Origin: Chitinophagaceae bacterium
GTDB lineage: Bacteria; Bacteroidota; Bacteroidia; Chitinophagales; Chitinophagaceae
Direction: 5' to 3'
DNA: 22,721 nucleotides
Assembly (NCBI GenBank): GCA_025924755.1
Contig: JAICHT010000015.1
Coordinates: 1 to 22,721 of the forward strand
Of this stretch, positions 16,118-22,313 are shown piece after piece. The notes beneath the pieces were generated by a model. It was not told the origin of the DNA, made no database searches, and saw only the letters and a list, made by a program, of their open reading frames with translations. The number at the start of each line of letters is the position of its first letter. Positions within the stretch are counted from its first letter, which is position 1. A program made the translations under genes and the position numbers.

Positions 16118-16140
16118 CCCATTTTTAAATGGGTTTTTTT
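16118..16140 (+). terminator. Rho-independent terminator after the SRP RNA gene
   Basis: CCCATTTTTAAATGGG folds as CCCATT/AATGGG with a TTTA loop and is followed directly by seven T residues. Together with the T8 run after the SRP closing stem this forms a tandem stop that insulates the aldolase gene downstream. Confidence 0.8.
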
Positions 16141-16169
16141 ATTATCCTTCAGGCACCTTGTATTTACTT

Positions 16170-16178
16170 TATATTTGC
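16170..16178 (+). promoter_or_regulatory. -7 promoter box (TATATTTGC) for the aldolase gene
   Basis: TATATTTG is an exact match to TAnnTTTG, lies after the SRP terminator, and is 49 nt before the aldolase ATG. The same string TATATTTGCA occurs at the SRP RNA promoter. No clear -33 TTTG is seen at 19 nt. Confidence 0.55.
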
Positions 16179-16227
16179 ATACACCTATTTTTTAACTAAA
16201 CTTCCCGGTGAGGGATGGAGGTTACCA

Positions 16228-16908
16228 ATGAAATTTTTTATTGACACGGCAAATCTGGCTCAGATTAAAGAAGCAAACGAATTAGGCATACTTGATGGCG
16301 TTACTACCAATCCTTCTTTAATGGCAAAAGAAGGAATCAGGGGCGAAGAAGCGGTAGCACAGCATTACAAAACCATTTGTGAAATGGTAGACGGCGATAT
16401 ATCAGCCGAAGTACTTTCTACCGATTTTAATACTATTGTGGAAGAAGGTAAAAAGCTGGCGGCTATACACCCGAATATTGTGGTAAAAGTGCCGATGATT
16501 AAGGAAGGCGTTAAAGCAATCAAGTGGTTTACTGATAATGGCATACGAACCAATTGCACGCTGGTATTTTCTGCCGGACAGGCCATGTTGGCTGCAAAAG
16601 CAGGCGCAGCCTATGTCTCGCCTTTTATTGGTAGAATTGATGATACCGGTTGGGATGGTATGCTGCTGATTGAGCAGATCGCTAACATCTTTACATTACA
16701 AAACATAGATACCGAGATACTGGCAGCCTCTATCCGTAACCCGAACCATATTGTAAAAGCGGCAGAACTGGGGGCGCATGTGTGCACCTGCCCGCTGGAG
16801 TCAATATTAGGATTATTAAAGCACCCGTTAACAGATATTGGACTGGCTAAATTTTTAGAAGACGCTAAAAAGATGGCTGCTATTGTTGAAGATGATAAAA
16901 AACGCTAA
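16228..16908 (+). CDS. fsa: Fructose-6-phosphate aldolase / TalC-type transaldolase
   Basis: This 226-residue cytoplasmic class I aldolase belongs to the short transaldolase family (FSA/TalC/MipB). It starts MKFFIDTANLAQIKEANELG, a near-universal N-terminus for this group, followed by GVTTNPSLMAKEG. The Schiff-base lysine is Lys87 in NIVVKVPMIKEG. Further family marks are TNCTLVFSAGQAMLAAKAGA, VSPFIGRIDDTGWDG, and AASIRNPNHIVKAAELGAH. Length (about 220) fits the family. Whether it acts as a transaldolase in the pentose phosphate pathway or as an F6P aldolase cannot be decided from these motifs alone. ATG at 16228 is chosen; a longer frame from 16129 would begin inside the terminator hairpin and precede the promoter. 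The convergent small gene begins with no intervening base, stop against stop. Confidence 0.94.
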   Translation: MKFFIDTANLAQIKEANELGILDGVTTNPSLMAKEGIRGEEAVAQHYKTICEMVDGDISAEVLSTDFNTIVEEGKKLAAIHPNIVVKVPMIKEGVKAIKWFTDNGIRTNCTLVFSAGQAMLAAKAGAAYVSPFIGRIDDTGWDGMLLIEQIANIFTLQNIDTEILAASIRNPNHIVKAAELGAHVCTCPLESILGLLKHPLTDIGLAKFLEDAKKMAAIVEDDKKR

Positions 16909-17328
16909 TTAACCAATATGGTTTTTAGATCGTTTGTTTCGCTTCTGTATGCTGCCGTTTAAAATATCTTCTTCAGTTTTTAAAGGCTCTGTAAAGGGCC
17001 TTTTTCTTATATAAATAGTTACCTGCTTCCATACGGCAGGGTTAGACTTTAGGGTGGCTTTTACATTTACGGTTTCTCCGGTATAGGTACTGTCAATAAA
17101 TAAGTTGTTTCCCTGAAACCTGCCCGTATTTGCCGAAAGGATAATATCATTGGACGTAAGTGGTAGCCAACTGCCATCGGAATATTTGCCGTCAATATTG
17201 ATATAATTATAAAATCCTTTTTTAAGGCTATCCGTATATAAGTGGAAAAATATACTGTCAATTTTTTGCCCGAAAGCCGCATGGCAGCTCATAAAAACCA
17301 GCAATAAAGAGGTAAACTTTTTTATCAT
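16909..17328 (-). CDS. Small exported protein of unknown function
   Basis: This 139-residue protein has a clear signal peptide (MIKKFTSLLLVFMSCHAAFG|Q). The mature part, about 119 residues, is predicted by eye to be mostly beta: FYNYINIDGKYSDGSWLPL, then NDIILSANTGRFQGNNLFID, then ETVNVKATLKSNPAVWKQVT followed by IYIRKRP. The alternation of an ideal-state phrase (SNDIILSANTGRF) with a strand-rich NVKATLKSNP segment resembles Ig-like domains of bacterial surface or gliding proteins, but I do not recognise a named family. A basic tail (KRNKRSKNHIG) ends it. It should be periplasmic or surface-located. Its stop abuts that of fsa with no gap, and it diverges from the TlpA-like gene across 209 nt. 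Confidence 0.8.
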   Translation of the reverse strand: MIKKFTSLLLVFMSCHAAFGQKIDSIFFHLYTDSLKKGFYNYINIDGKYSDGSWLPLTSNDIILSANTGRFQGNNLFIDSTYTGETVNVKATLKSNPAVWKQVTIYIRKRPFTEPLKTEEDILNGSIQKRNKRSKNHIG

Positions 17329-17372
17329 GTGTTGATATAAACAGACAAGAAATCTGCCAAAAAGTTAATCCC

Positions 17373-17402
17373 TAAAAGCTTAATAAAGTCACAAAGCTTT
17401 TA
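17373..17402. repeat. Perfect inverted repeat TAAAAGCTT-N12-AAGCTTTTA in a divergent promoter region
   Basis: TAAAAGCTT (17373-17381) and AAGCTTTTA (17394-17402) are exact reverse complements with a 12-nt spacer, placed in the 209-nt region between two divergent genes for exported proteins. No T-tract follows, so a terminator is unlikely; an operator is a more natural reading. Confidence 0.5.
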
Positions 17403-17513
17403 ATATGCCACCCAAAATTCTGTAATTACTTGCACTTCATATTAAGATTGCATTTAAAGAATATTGTTTACTTAAAAAATGTATGGTTTCTGTAAAAATT
17501 ATAAAGTCAGCAG

Positions 17514-17521
17514 GATATTTG
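17514..17521 (+). promoter_or_regulatory. Candidate -7 box (GATATTTG) for the TlpA-like gene
   Basis: GATATTTGC differs from TAnnTTTG at the first base only and lies 16 nt before the ATG at 17538, a spacing like that of other boxes in the window. No -33 box is evident. Confidence 0.35.
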
Positions 17522-17537
17522 CAAATCACTATCAAAC

Positions 17538-18761
17538 ATGAAAAAAGTTTTTGAGATCGTTTTTTTAACGCTGGTAATGCACACAGCATTTGCGCAGCAA
17601 CCTTTACATTCCGGCAAGTGGCGCGGGTTTTTGCACCGCGAGGATGGGAAAGATGTGGTTTTTAATTTTGAAGTGCTTTGGATGCAACGGCAACCCGTTT
17701 TTTTTGTAACCAATGCTTCAGAACGAATAAAAATTACGGATATTACTGTAAAAGAAGATTCTATACTTTTTAAAATGCCGGTATTTGAATCGGAATTTAA
17801 AGCGCAGATTTTATCAAAGGACAGTATAAGCGGCGTATGGATAAAAGGTACATCTGCCGCAAACCAGGTAATATCTTTCACCGCTACAGACCGCCAGCCC
17901 TATCGTTTTAAAACTACCGGCAATACGGCACAGAATATAAGTGGCAAATGGTCGGTTACATTTAAAAAAGACGGGTATACCAGCCCAGCCATAGCTGTAT
18001 TTACTCAAAAAGGCCATCGGCTTACCGGCAGTTTTGTAACGCCTACGGGTGACGATCGGTTTTTAGAAGGAGTGGTCAATAAAGATTCCATATGGCTTTC
18101 TACTTTCGACGGTGTGCATGCACTTTTATTTACAGCGACTATAGCGAACAAAAAAATCAATGGAATGTATTACAGTGGCGCCAAAGGAAAGGAAAGTTGG
18201 ACGGCTGTAAGAAACGATACGGCAACCCTGCCCGATATAGCGGCCATGCACTTAAAAGATAGCGGAAACAACCATTTGAATTTTACATTTTCGGACCTGG
18301 ATGGTAAACCGGTTTCCATAAATGATACCAGGTTCAAGAACAAGGTAGTGGTTATTCAGCTTATGGGATCGTGGTGTCCAAACTGCCTGGATGAAACTGC
18401 ATTTTTAAGCAACTGGTATAAGAAAAATCACCAGAGAGGCATCGAAGTTATTGGATTGGCTTATGAATATACTACCAACTTTGACCGTTCTCAAAAAAGC
18501 CTGCGTAAGTTTCAACAACGCTTTAACGTACCATACCCTATGCTGATTACCGGCGTATCTACTGCAGATTCTTTAAAAACAGAAAAAACACTGCCGCAAT
18601 TAACTGATATCAAAACATTTCCTACTACTATTTTCTTAGGTAAAAACGGAACCGTTCAAAAAATAGAAACCGACTTTGCAGGACCGGGCACCGGCGAATA
18701 TTACGAACGTTTTAAACAGGAATTTGATAATACTATTGACACTTTATTGAACGAACATTAA
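17538..18761 (+). CDS. Exported TlpA-family thioredoxin-like protein with duplicated beta domain
   Basis: This 407-residue protein has a signal peptide (MKKVFEIVFLTLVMHTAFAQ). Two beta-rich units follow, each opening with SGKW: about 26-125 (SGKWRGFLHREDGKDVVFNF) and about 135-232 (SGKWSVTFKKDGYTSPAIAV). From about 243 comes a TlpA/ResA-like thioredoxin domain: NHLNFTFSDLDGKPVSIND, then VVVIQLMGSWCPNCLDETAF with redox pair Cys280-Pro-Asn-Cys283, then GIEVIGLAYEY and the cis-Pro region FPTTIFLGKNG. It should act in the periplasm as a disulfide reductase or oxidoreductase; the substrate is unknown. TlpA proteins with extra N-terminal beta domains are common in Bacteroidota, but the SGKW repeat form is not one I can name. 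It is monocistronic by position. Confidence 0.88.
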   Translation: MKKVFEIVFLTLVMHTAFAQQPLHSGKWRGFLHREDGKDVVFNFEVLWMQRQPVFFVTNASERIKITDITVKEDSILFKMPVFESEFKAQILSKDSISGVWIKGTSAANQVISFTATDRQPYRFKTTGNTAQNISGKWSVTFKKDGYTSPAIAVFTQKGHRLTGSFVTPTGDDRFLEGVVNKDSIWLSTFDGVHALLFTATIANKKINGMYYSGAKGKESWTAVRNDTATLPDIAAMHLKDSGNNHLNFTFSDLDGKPVSINDTRFKNKVVVIQLMGSWCPNCLDETAFLSNWYKKNHQRGIEVIGLAYEYTTNFDRSQKSLRKFQQRFNVPYPMLITGVSTADSLKTEKTLPQLTDIKTFPTTIFLGKNGTVQKIETDFAGPGTGEYYERFKQEFDNTIDTLLNEH

Positions 18762-18812
18762 ATAGTAATTGCCTGGTCATACGGATAGCTGAATACTGCT
18801 TTCAAGATTTCT

Positions 18813-18843
18813 TTTGGCAAAAAGTACACAAGGCTTATTTTTG
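18813..18843 (+). promoter_or_regulatory. Promoter of the his operon (TTTG-N19-TATTTTTG)
   Basis: TTTG at 18813-18816 is followed after exactly 19 nt by TATTTTTG at 18836-18843, matching both boxes and the spacing of the Bacteroidota sigma-ABfr consensus (TTTG/TAnnTTTG). A start about 7 nt downstream would fall near 18850, only a few bases before the leader peptide ATG. It is the best promoter in the window. Confidence 0.75.
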
Positions 18844-18853
18844 CGGCCTGATT

Positions 18854-18904
18854 ATGAAACCAGTTGTACATATCCATCATGCGCATCTTTACTGTAAACG
18901 GTAA
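18854..18904 (+). CDS. hisL: Histidine operon leader peptide, MKPVVHIHHAHLYCKR
   Basis: This 16-codon ORF is far shorter than usual gene-finder limits. Codons 6 to 11 are His-Ile-His-His-Ala-His, four His in six codons (all CAT, 18869-18886), just upstream of the histidine biosynthesis gene hisG. It works, by inference, as a ribosome-stalling sensor: at low charged tRNA-His the ribosome pauses at 18869-18886; otherwise it reaches TAA at 18902-18904. That stop lies inside segment A (18900-18907) of the attenuator, so ribosome position decides the downstream fold. No Shine-Dalgarno is present, and the predicted transcription start is only about 4 nt before the ATG, so translation would be nearly leaderless. 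Function follows the classic his/trp leader paradigm; expression is not shown by sequence. Confidence 0.85.
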   Translation: MKPVVHIHHAHLYCKR

Positions 18905-18970
18905 GCCGCTGATGTATGTGTATATCAAAATAACTAAGGCTTACCGGGTGGTAAGCCTTTAATTTTTATT
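18899..18970 (+). promoter_or_regulatory. his attenuator: alternative antiterminator and terminator hairpins
   Basis: Three segments compete. A is GGTAAGCC at 18900-18907, B is GGCTTACC at 18938-18945, and C is GGTAAGCC at 18950-18957, identical to A. A:B forms an antiterminator of 9 pairs when C18899-G18946 is counted. B:C forms the terminator of 10 perfect pairs (18936-18945 with 18950-18959, loop GGGT), followed by TAATTTTTATT. A ribosome stalled on the His codons leaves A free, so A:B forms and transcription continues into hisG. A ribosome at the leader stop covers A, so B:C forms and transcription ends. This is translation-dependent attenuation deduced from sequence. Confidence 0.85.
18936..18970 (+). 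terminator. Intrinsic terminator of the his attenuator
   Basis: AAGGCTTACC (18936-18945), loop GGGT, and GGTAAGCCTT (18950-18959) make a perfect 10-bp stem, followed by a T-rich tract TAATTTTTATT (18960-18970). The hisG ATG is 3 nt beyond, so terminated transcripts would contain only the leader. Confidence 0.85.
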
Positions 18971-18973
18971 AAA

Positions 18974-19828
18974 ATGAAGTTGAAAATTGCTATTCAAAAA
19001 TCCGGCAGGTTGCACGATGATTCTATACAATTATTGAACGATTGTGGCTTAGGTATCCGCAACGGGCACAATCAGTTAAAAAGCAATGCCGACGCTTTTC
19101 CTGCAGAAGTGTATTTTTTACGCGATGATGATATTCCGCAATATGTAGAAGATGCAGTGGCTCATATTGGTATCGTGGGTGAAAACGTGTTGTTTGAAAA
19201 AGAAAAGTCGGTGGATATTGTAGAACATTTGGGTTTCGGAAAATGTCGCTTGTCCATAGCCGTTAAAAAAAGCGACGATTATACAGATGCCAACTTTCTA
19301 CAGGGAAAAAGACTCGCTACCACTTATCCGGTTTTGACCCAAAAGTTTTTAGATCAAAATAATATCAAAGCAGATATCCATGAAATCAGCGGATCGGTAG
19401 AACTGGCTCCAGGCATAGGTTTGGCAGATGCGATATGCGACTTGGTGAGCAGTGGCTCCACGTTATTTATGAACGGCTTAAAAGAAGTGCAGCCCATTTT
19501 ACAAAGCCAGGCGGTGTTGGTAAAGTCGAATCATTTAGACGAAGAACAGCAACAGTTACTGGACCAGTTATTGTTTCGCATACGGGCTGTAAAAAAGGCC
19601 CGAAGAAATAAATATGTACTATTAAATGCACCGAACCACGCACTGGAAAGTATTATCAAACTATTGCCTGGCATGAGGAGCCCTACGGTGGTGCCGCTTG
19701 CCGAAAGTGGCTGGAGTTCCGTACACAGTGTACTGGATGAAGATGAATTTTGGGAAAAAATTGACCAGTTAAAAAAAGCAGGTGCCGAAGGCATATTGGT
19801 GATACCTATTGAAAAAATGATTTTGTAA
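18974..19828 (+). CDS. hisG: ATP phosphoribosyltransferase, long form (HisG)
   Basis: This 284-residue enzyme catalyses the first step of histidine synthesis, joining ATP and PRPP to give phosphoribosyl-ATP. The catalytic part spans about 1-210, with IAIQKSGRLHDDSIQLL at the N-terminus, AHIGIVGENVLFEK, and the PRPP-binding signature ISGSVELAPGIGLADAICDL followed by VSSGSTL. Residues about 210-284 form the C-terminal ACT-like regulatory domain (NAPNHALESIIKLLPGMRSP, AESGWSSVHSVLDEDEFW), so this is the hexameric long form, feedback-inhibited by histidine and independent of HisZ. It is the first structural gene after the attenuator, so flux is probably controlled both by attenuation and allosterically. 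hisD follows after 36 nt. Confidence 0.97.
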   Translation: MKLKIAIQKSGRLHDDSIQLLNDCGLGIRNGHNQLKSNADAFPAEVYFLRDDDIPQYVEDAVAHIGIVGENVLFEKEKSVDIVEHLGFGKCRLSIAVKKSDDYTDANFLQGKRLATTYPVLTQKFLDQNNIKADIHEISGSVELAPGIGLADAICDLVSSGSTLFMNGLKEVQPILQSQAVLVKSNHLDEEQQQLLDQLLFRIRAVKKARRNKYVLLNAPNHALESIIKLLPGMRSPTVVPLAESGWSSVHSVLDEDEFWEKIDQLKKAGAEGILVIPIEKMIL

Positions 19829-19864
19829 GCCATCGGCTTACAGATAATAAATGCAATTGTAAAA

Positions 19865-21142
19865 ATGAAAATAGTTAAGAATCCGCCACGGGAAAAATGG
19901 AAGGCGTTGCTTCAAAGGCCATATCAGGATCATACGGCACTATATCAAACCGTGCAGGCAATATTGGAACAAGTAAAAAAGGACGGGGATTCGGCCATAA
20001 AAGAGTTGACACAAAAATTCGACGGTGTTTTATTGGATGGGCTACAAGTAACCGAAGAAGAAATTGCATCAGCCATAACACTGGTGCCGCAGGTTTTAAA
20101 GGAAGCAATTCAGCAGGCAAAAAATAATATTGAAAAATTTCATGAGGCGCAGTGGCAACAACCCAAGATAATAGAAACCATGCCTGGCGTGCAGTGCTGG
20201 CGTAAAAACGTGGGTGTTGAAAAAGTAGGCTTATATATACCGGGGGGTACTGCTCCTTTATTTTCTACTATACTAATGTTAGGAGTTCCGGCAGTGCTGG
20301 CAGGTTGTAAAGAAATTAGTTTATGTTCTCCATGCAATAAAAACGGCACTTTGCACCCTGCTATATTATATGCTGCTAACCTGGTGGGTATCCATAAAAT
20401 TTTTAAAACAGGAGGGGCGCAGGCTATTGCGGCCATGGCTTTCGGTACAGAAACTATTCCGGCGGTATATAAAATATTCGGGCCGGGCAATCAATATGTG
20501 ACAGCAGCAAAACAAATGGTGCAAATGCAGGGTGTAGCTATTGATATGCCGGCCGGGCCCAGCGAAGTATGTGTGCTGGCAGATGATACTGCGAACCCGG
20601 TTTATATTGCAGCCGATTTACTTTCGCAGGCAGAGCATGGTGCTGATAGCCAGGTAATTTTAATATGTACTTCAGAAACGGTTGTTGCGCAAACAATGAA
20701 AGAAGTGGAACTTCAGTTGTTAGCACTGCCCAGGAAAAATATTGCACAAAAAGCGCTGGACAATAGCACGGCCATTATAGTGAGTAACCTGTTGGAAGGT
20801 ATTGATCTGGTAAATGAATATGCTGCAGAACATTTAATTATTTGTTGTCAGTATGCCGATTCGGTAGCTGAACAAATAACGGCTGCTGGTTCCGTATTTA
20901 TTGGCAATTATTCTACGGAGAGCGCCGGCGATTATGCCAGTGGTACTAATCATACGCTACCTACCAATGCGTTTGCCCGGGCTTATAGCGGCGTTAGTAT
21001 TGATAGCTTTATCAAAAAGATAACCTTCCAGAAATTATCGCAGGAGGGTTTGAGAAATATTAGCGAAACGGTTATTGCTATGGCTGAAGCGGAAGGCTTG
21101 CAGGCGCACGCCAATGCAGTTAAAGTGCGAATGGCTGAATAG
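19865..21142 (+). CDS. hisD: Histidinol dehydrogenase (HisD)
   Basis: This 425-residue NAD- and zinc-dependent enzyme oxidises L-histidinol to L-histidine in two steps. Signature stretches are VGLYIPGGTAPLFSTILMLG, KTGGAQAIAAMAFGTETIPA, KIFGPGNQYVTAAKQMV, DMPAGPSEVCVLADDTA, and SQAEHGADSQV. The catalytic base pair Glu322-His323 lies in NEYAAEHLII, and the zinc and substrate region is GDYASGTNHTLPTNAFA. Length is normal (430 in E. coli). The ATG at 19865 gives MKIVKNPPREKWKALLQRP, a plausible start. It is the second gene of hisGDC, followed by an 84-nt gap that contains an AT-rich stem-loop before hisC. Confidence 0.97.
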   Translation: MKIVKNPPREKWKALLQRPYQDHTALYQTVQAILEQVKKDGDSAIKELTQKFDGVLLDGLQVTEEEIASAITLVPQVLKEAIQQAKNNIEKFHEAQWQQPKIIETMPGVQCWRKNVGVEKVGLYIPGGTAPLFSTILMLGVPAVLAGCKEISLCSPCNKNGTLHPAILYAANLVGIHKIFKTGGAQAIAAMAFGTETIPAVYKIFGPGNQYVTAAKQMVQMQGVAIDMPAGPSEVCVLADDTANPVYIAADLLSQAEHGADSQVILICTSETVVAQTMKEVELQLLALPRKNIAQKALDNSTAIIVSNLLEGIDLVNEYAAEHLIICCQYADSVAEQITAAGSVFIGNYSTESAGDYASGTNHTLPTNAFARAYSGVSIDSFIKKITFQKLSQEGLRNISETVIAMAEAEGLQAHANAVKVRMAE

Positions 21143-21145
21143 CGA

Positions 21146-21168
21146 TTAAAAGAGTATGCGTCTTTTAA
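21146..21168 (+). repeat. Stem-loop between hisD and hisC
   Basis: TTAAAAGA (21146-21153) and TCTTTTAA (21161-21168) are exact inverted repeats with a 7-nt loop, just after the hisD stop. TTTTTG follows about 10 nt later. The stem is AT-rich and weak; it could slow or partly terminate transcription or mark an RNA processing site. Confidence 0.45.
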
Positions 21169-21226
21169 ATGATGATAATTTTTGTTTACAGGAAATAAAA
21201 TTGATCATTGATAATAATAGATACCG

Positions 21227-22276
21227 ATGTTTAATTTAGATAGATTGGTTCGTGAAAATATTAAAAAGTTAACCCCCTATTCATCGGCACGCGACGAATT
21301 TAAAGGAGAGGCCAGCGTGTTTTTAGATGCAAATGAAAACAGCTATGGATCGCCATTAACCAAATGGTATAACCGGTATCCCGACCCTTTACAATGGGAA
21401 GTAAAAAAGAAAATCAGCACTATAAAAGGAGTAGAAGCTGAAAGCATATTACTGGGCAATGGAAGCGACGAATGCATTGATCTGCTGATACGGGCTTTTT
21501 GTGAGCCGGCTTTAGATCAGGTTATTATTTGTCCGCCTACCTATGGTATGTACGAGGTGTATGCCCATATCAATAATGTGGCAGTAAAAGCAGTTCCTTT
21601 AACACCGCAGTTTCAAATAGACCTGGAAGCACTGGAAGATGCGATTACCGCAAATACTAAACTTATATTTTTATGTTCTCCCAACAACCCAACCGCTAAC
21701 AGCCTGGCACGCGAAGATGTAGAACTGGTATTAAATAATTTTGATGGGCTGGTAGTGCTGGATGAAGCCTATATCAATTTTAGCCGCCAACGGTCTTTTG
21801 TGCCGGAGCTGATAGAATATCCCAATTTGGTAGTGATGCAAACCTTTTCAAAGGCCTGGGGATTGGCAGCCCTGCGATTGGGAATGACATTTGCTTCTAA
21901 AGAAATCATACAAGTTTTAAATAAAATAAAACCGCCCTATAACATCAATCAGGTAACGCAGGAACTGGTGCTGACCGCGTTAAACAACCTGGAAGAAGTG
22001 AATAGCATGATTGTGGAAATAGTAAAAGAAAGAGAACAACTGGCTATTGATTTAAAAAATTTGAATTTTGTACTGGAAGTTTATCCTTCGGATGCCAACT
22101 TCTTATTAGTAAAAGTGCAGGATGCAAGAGGGGTTTACAATTATTTAAAAGAAAAAGGCATTGTAGTGCGTAACCGGAGCAACGTGATTTTGTGCGAAGG
22201 GTGTATCCGCATCACCATTGGAACAGAAGCGGAAAACAAGGTGCTGATGAACGCCTTAAAACAATATTCAACGTAG
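21227..22276 (+). CDS. hisC: Histidinol-phosphate aminotransferase (HisC)
   Basis: This 349-residue PLP-dependent class I/II aminotransferase converts imidazole acetol phosphate and glutamate to L-histidinol phosphate. Family marks are NENSYGSP near the N-terminus, the YPDPLQWEVKKKIS stretch, LLGNGSDECIDLLIRAF, FLCSPNNPTANSLAREDVE (cofactor Asn), VVLDEAYINF, and the PLP lysine Lys209 in QTFSKAWGLAALRLGMTFAS. The C-terminus has VRNRSNVILCEGCIRITIGT with the substrate-binding Arg. Length is normal. ATG at 21227 gives MFNLDRLVRENIKKLTPYSS, as in relatives. It is the third and last his gene seen here; the usual next gene hisB is not present. Confidence 0.96.
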   Translation: MFNLDRLVRENIKKLTPYSSARDEFKGEASVFLDANENSYGSPLTKWYNRYPDPLQWEVKKKISTIKGVEAESILLGNGSDECIDLLIRAFCEPALDQVIICPPTYGMYEVYAHINNVAVKAVPLTPQFQIDLEALEDAITANTKLIFLCSPNNPTANSLAREDVELVLNNFDGLVVLDEAYINFSRQRSFVPELIEYPNLVVMQTFSKAWGLAALRLGMTFASKEIIQVLNKIKPPYNINQVTQELVLTALNNLEEVNSMIVEIVKEREQLAIDLKNLNFVLEVYPSDANFLLVKVQDARGVYNYLKEKGIVVRNRSNVILCEGCIRITIGTEAENKVLMNALKQYST

Positions 22277-22313
22277 GACGTTAATTATAATATTGAAAAA
22301 ACAAACTAATAAT

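Noticed and set aside
16129..16227. Longer start for the aldolase
   Set aside because: The ATG at 16129 is in the stem of the SRP terminator and upstream of the likely promoter; MKFFIDTAN at 16228 is the classic family start.
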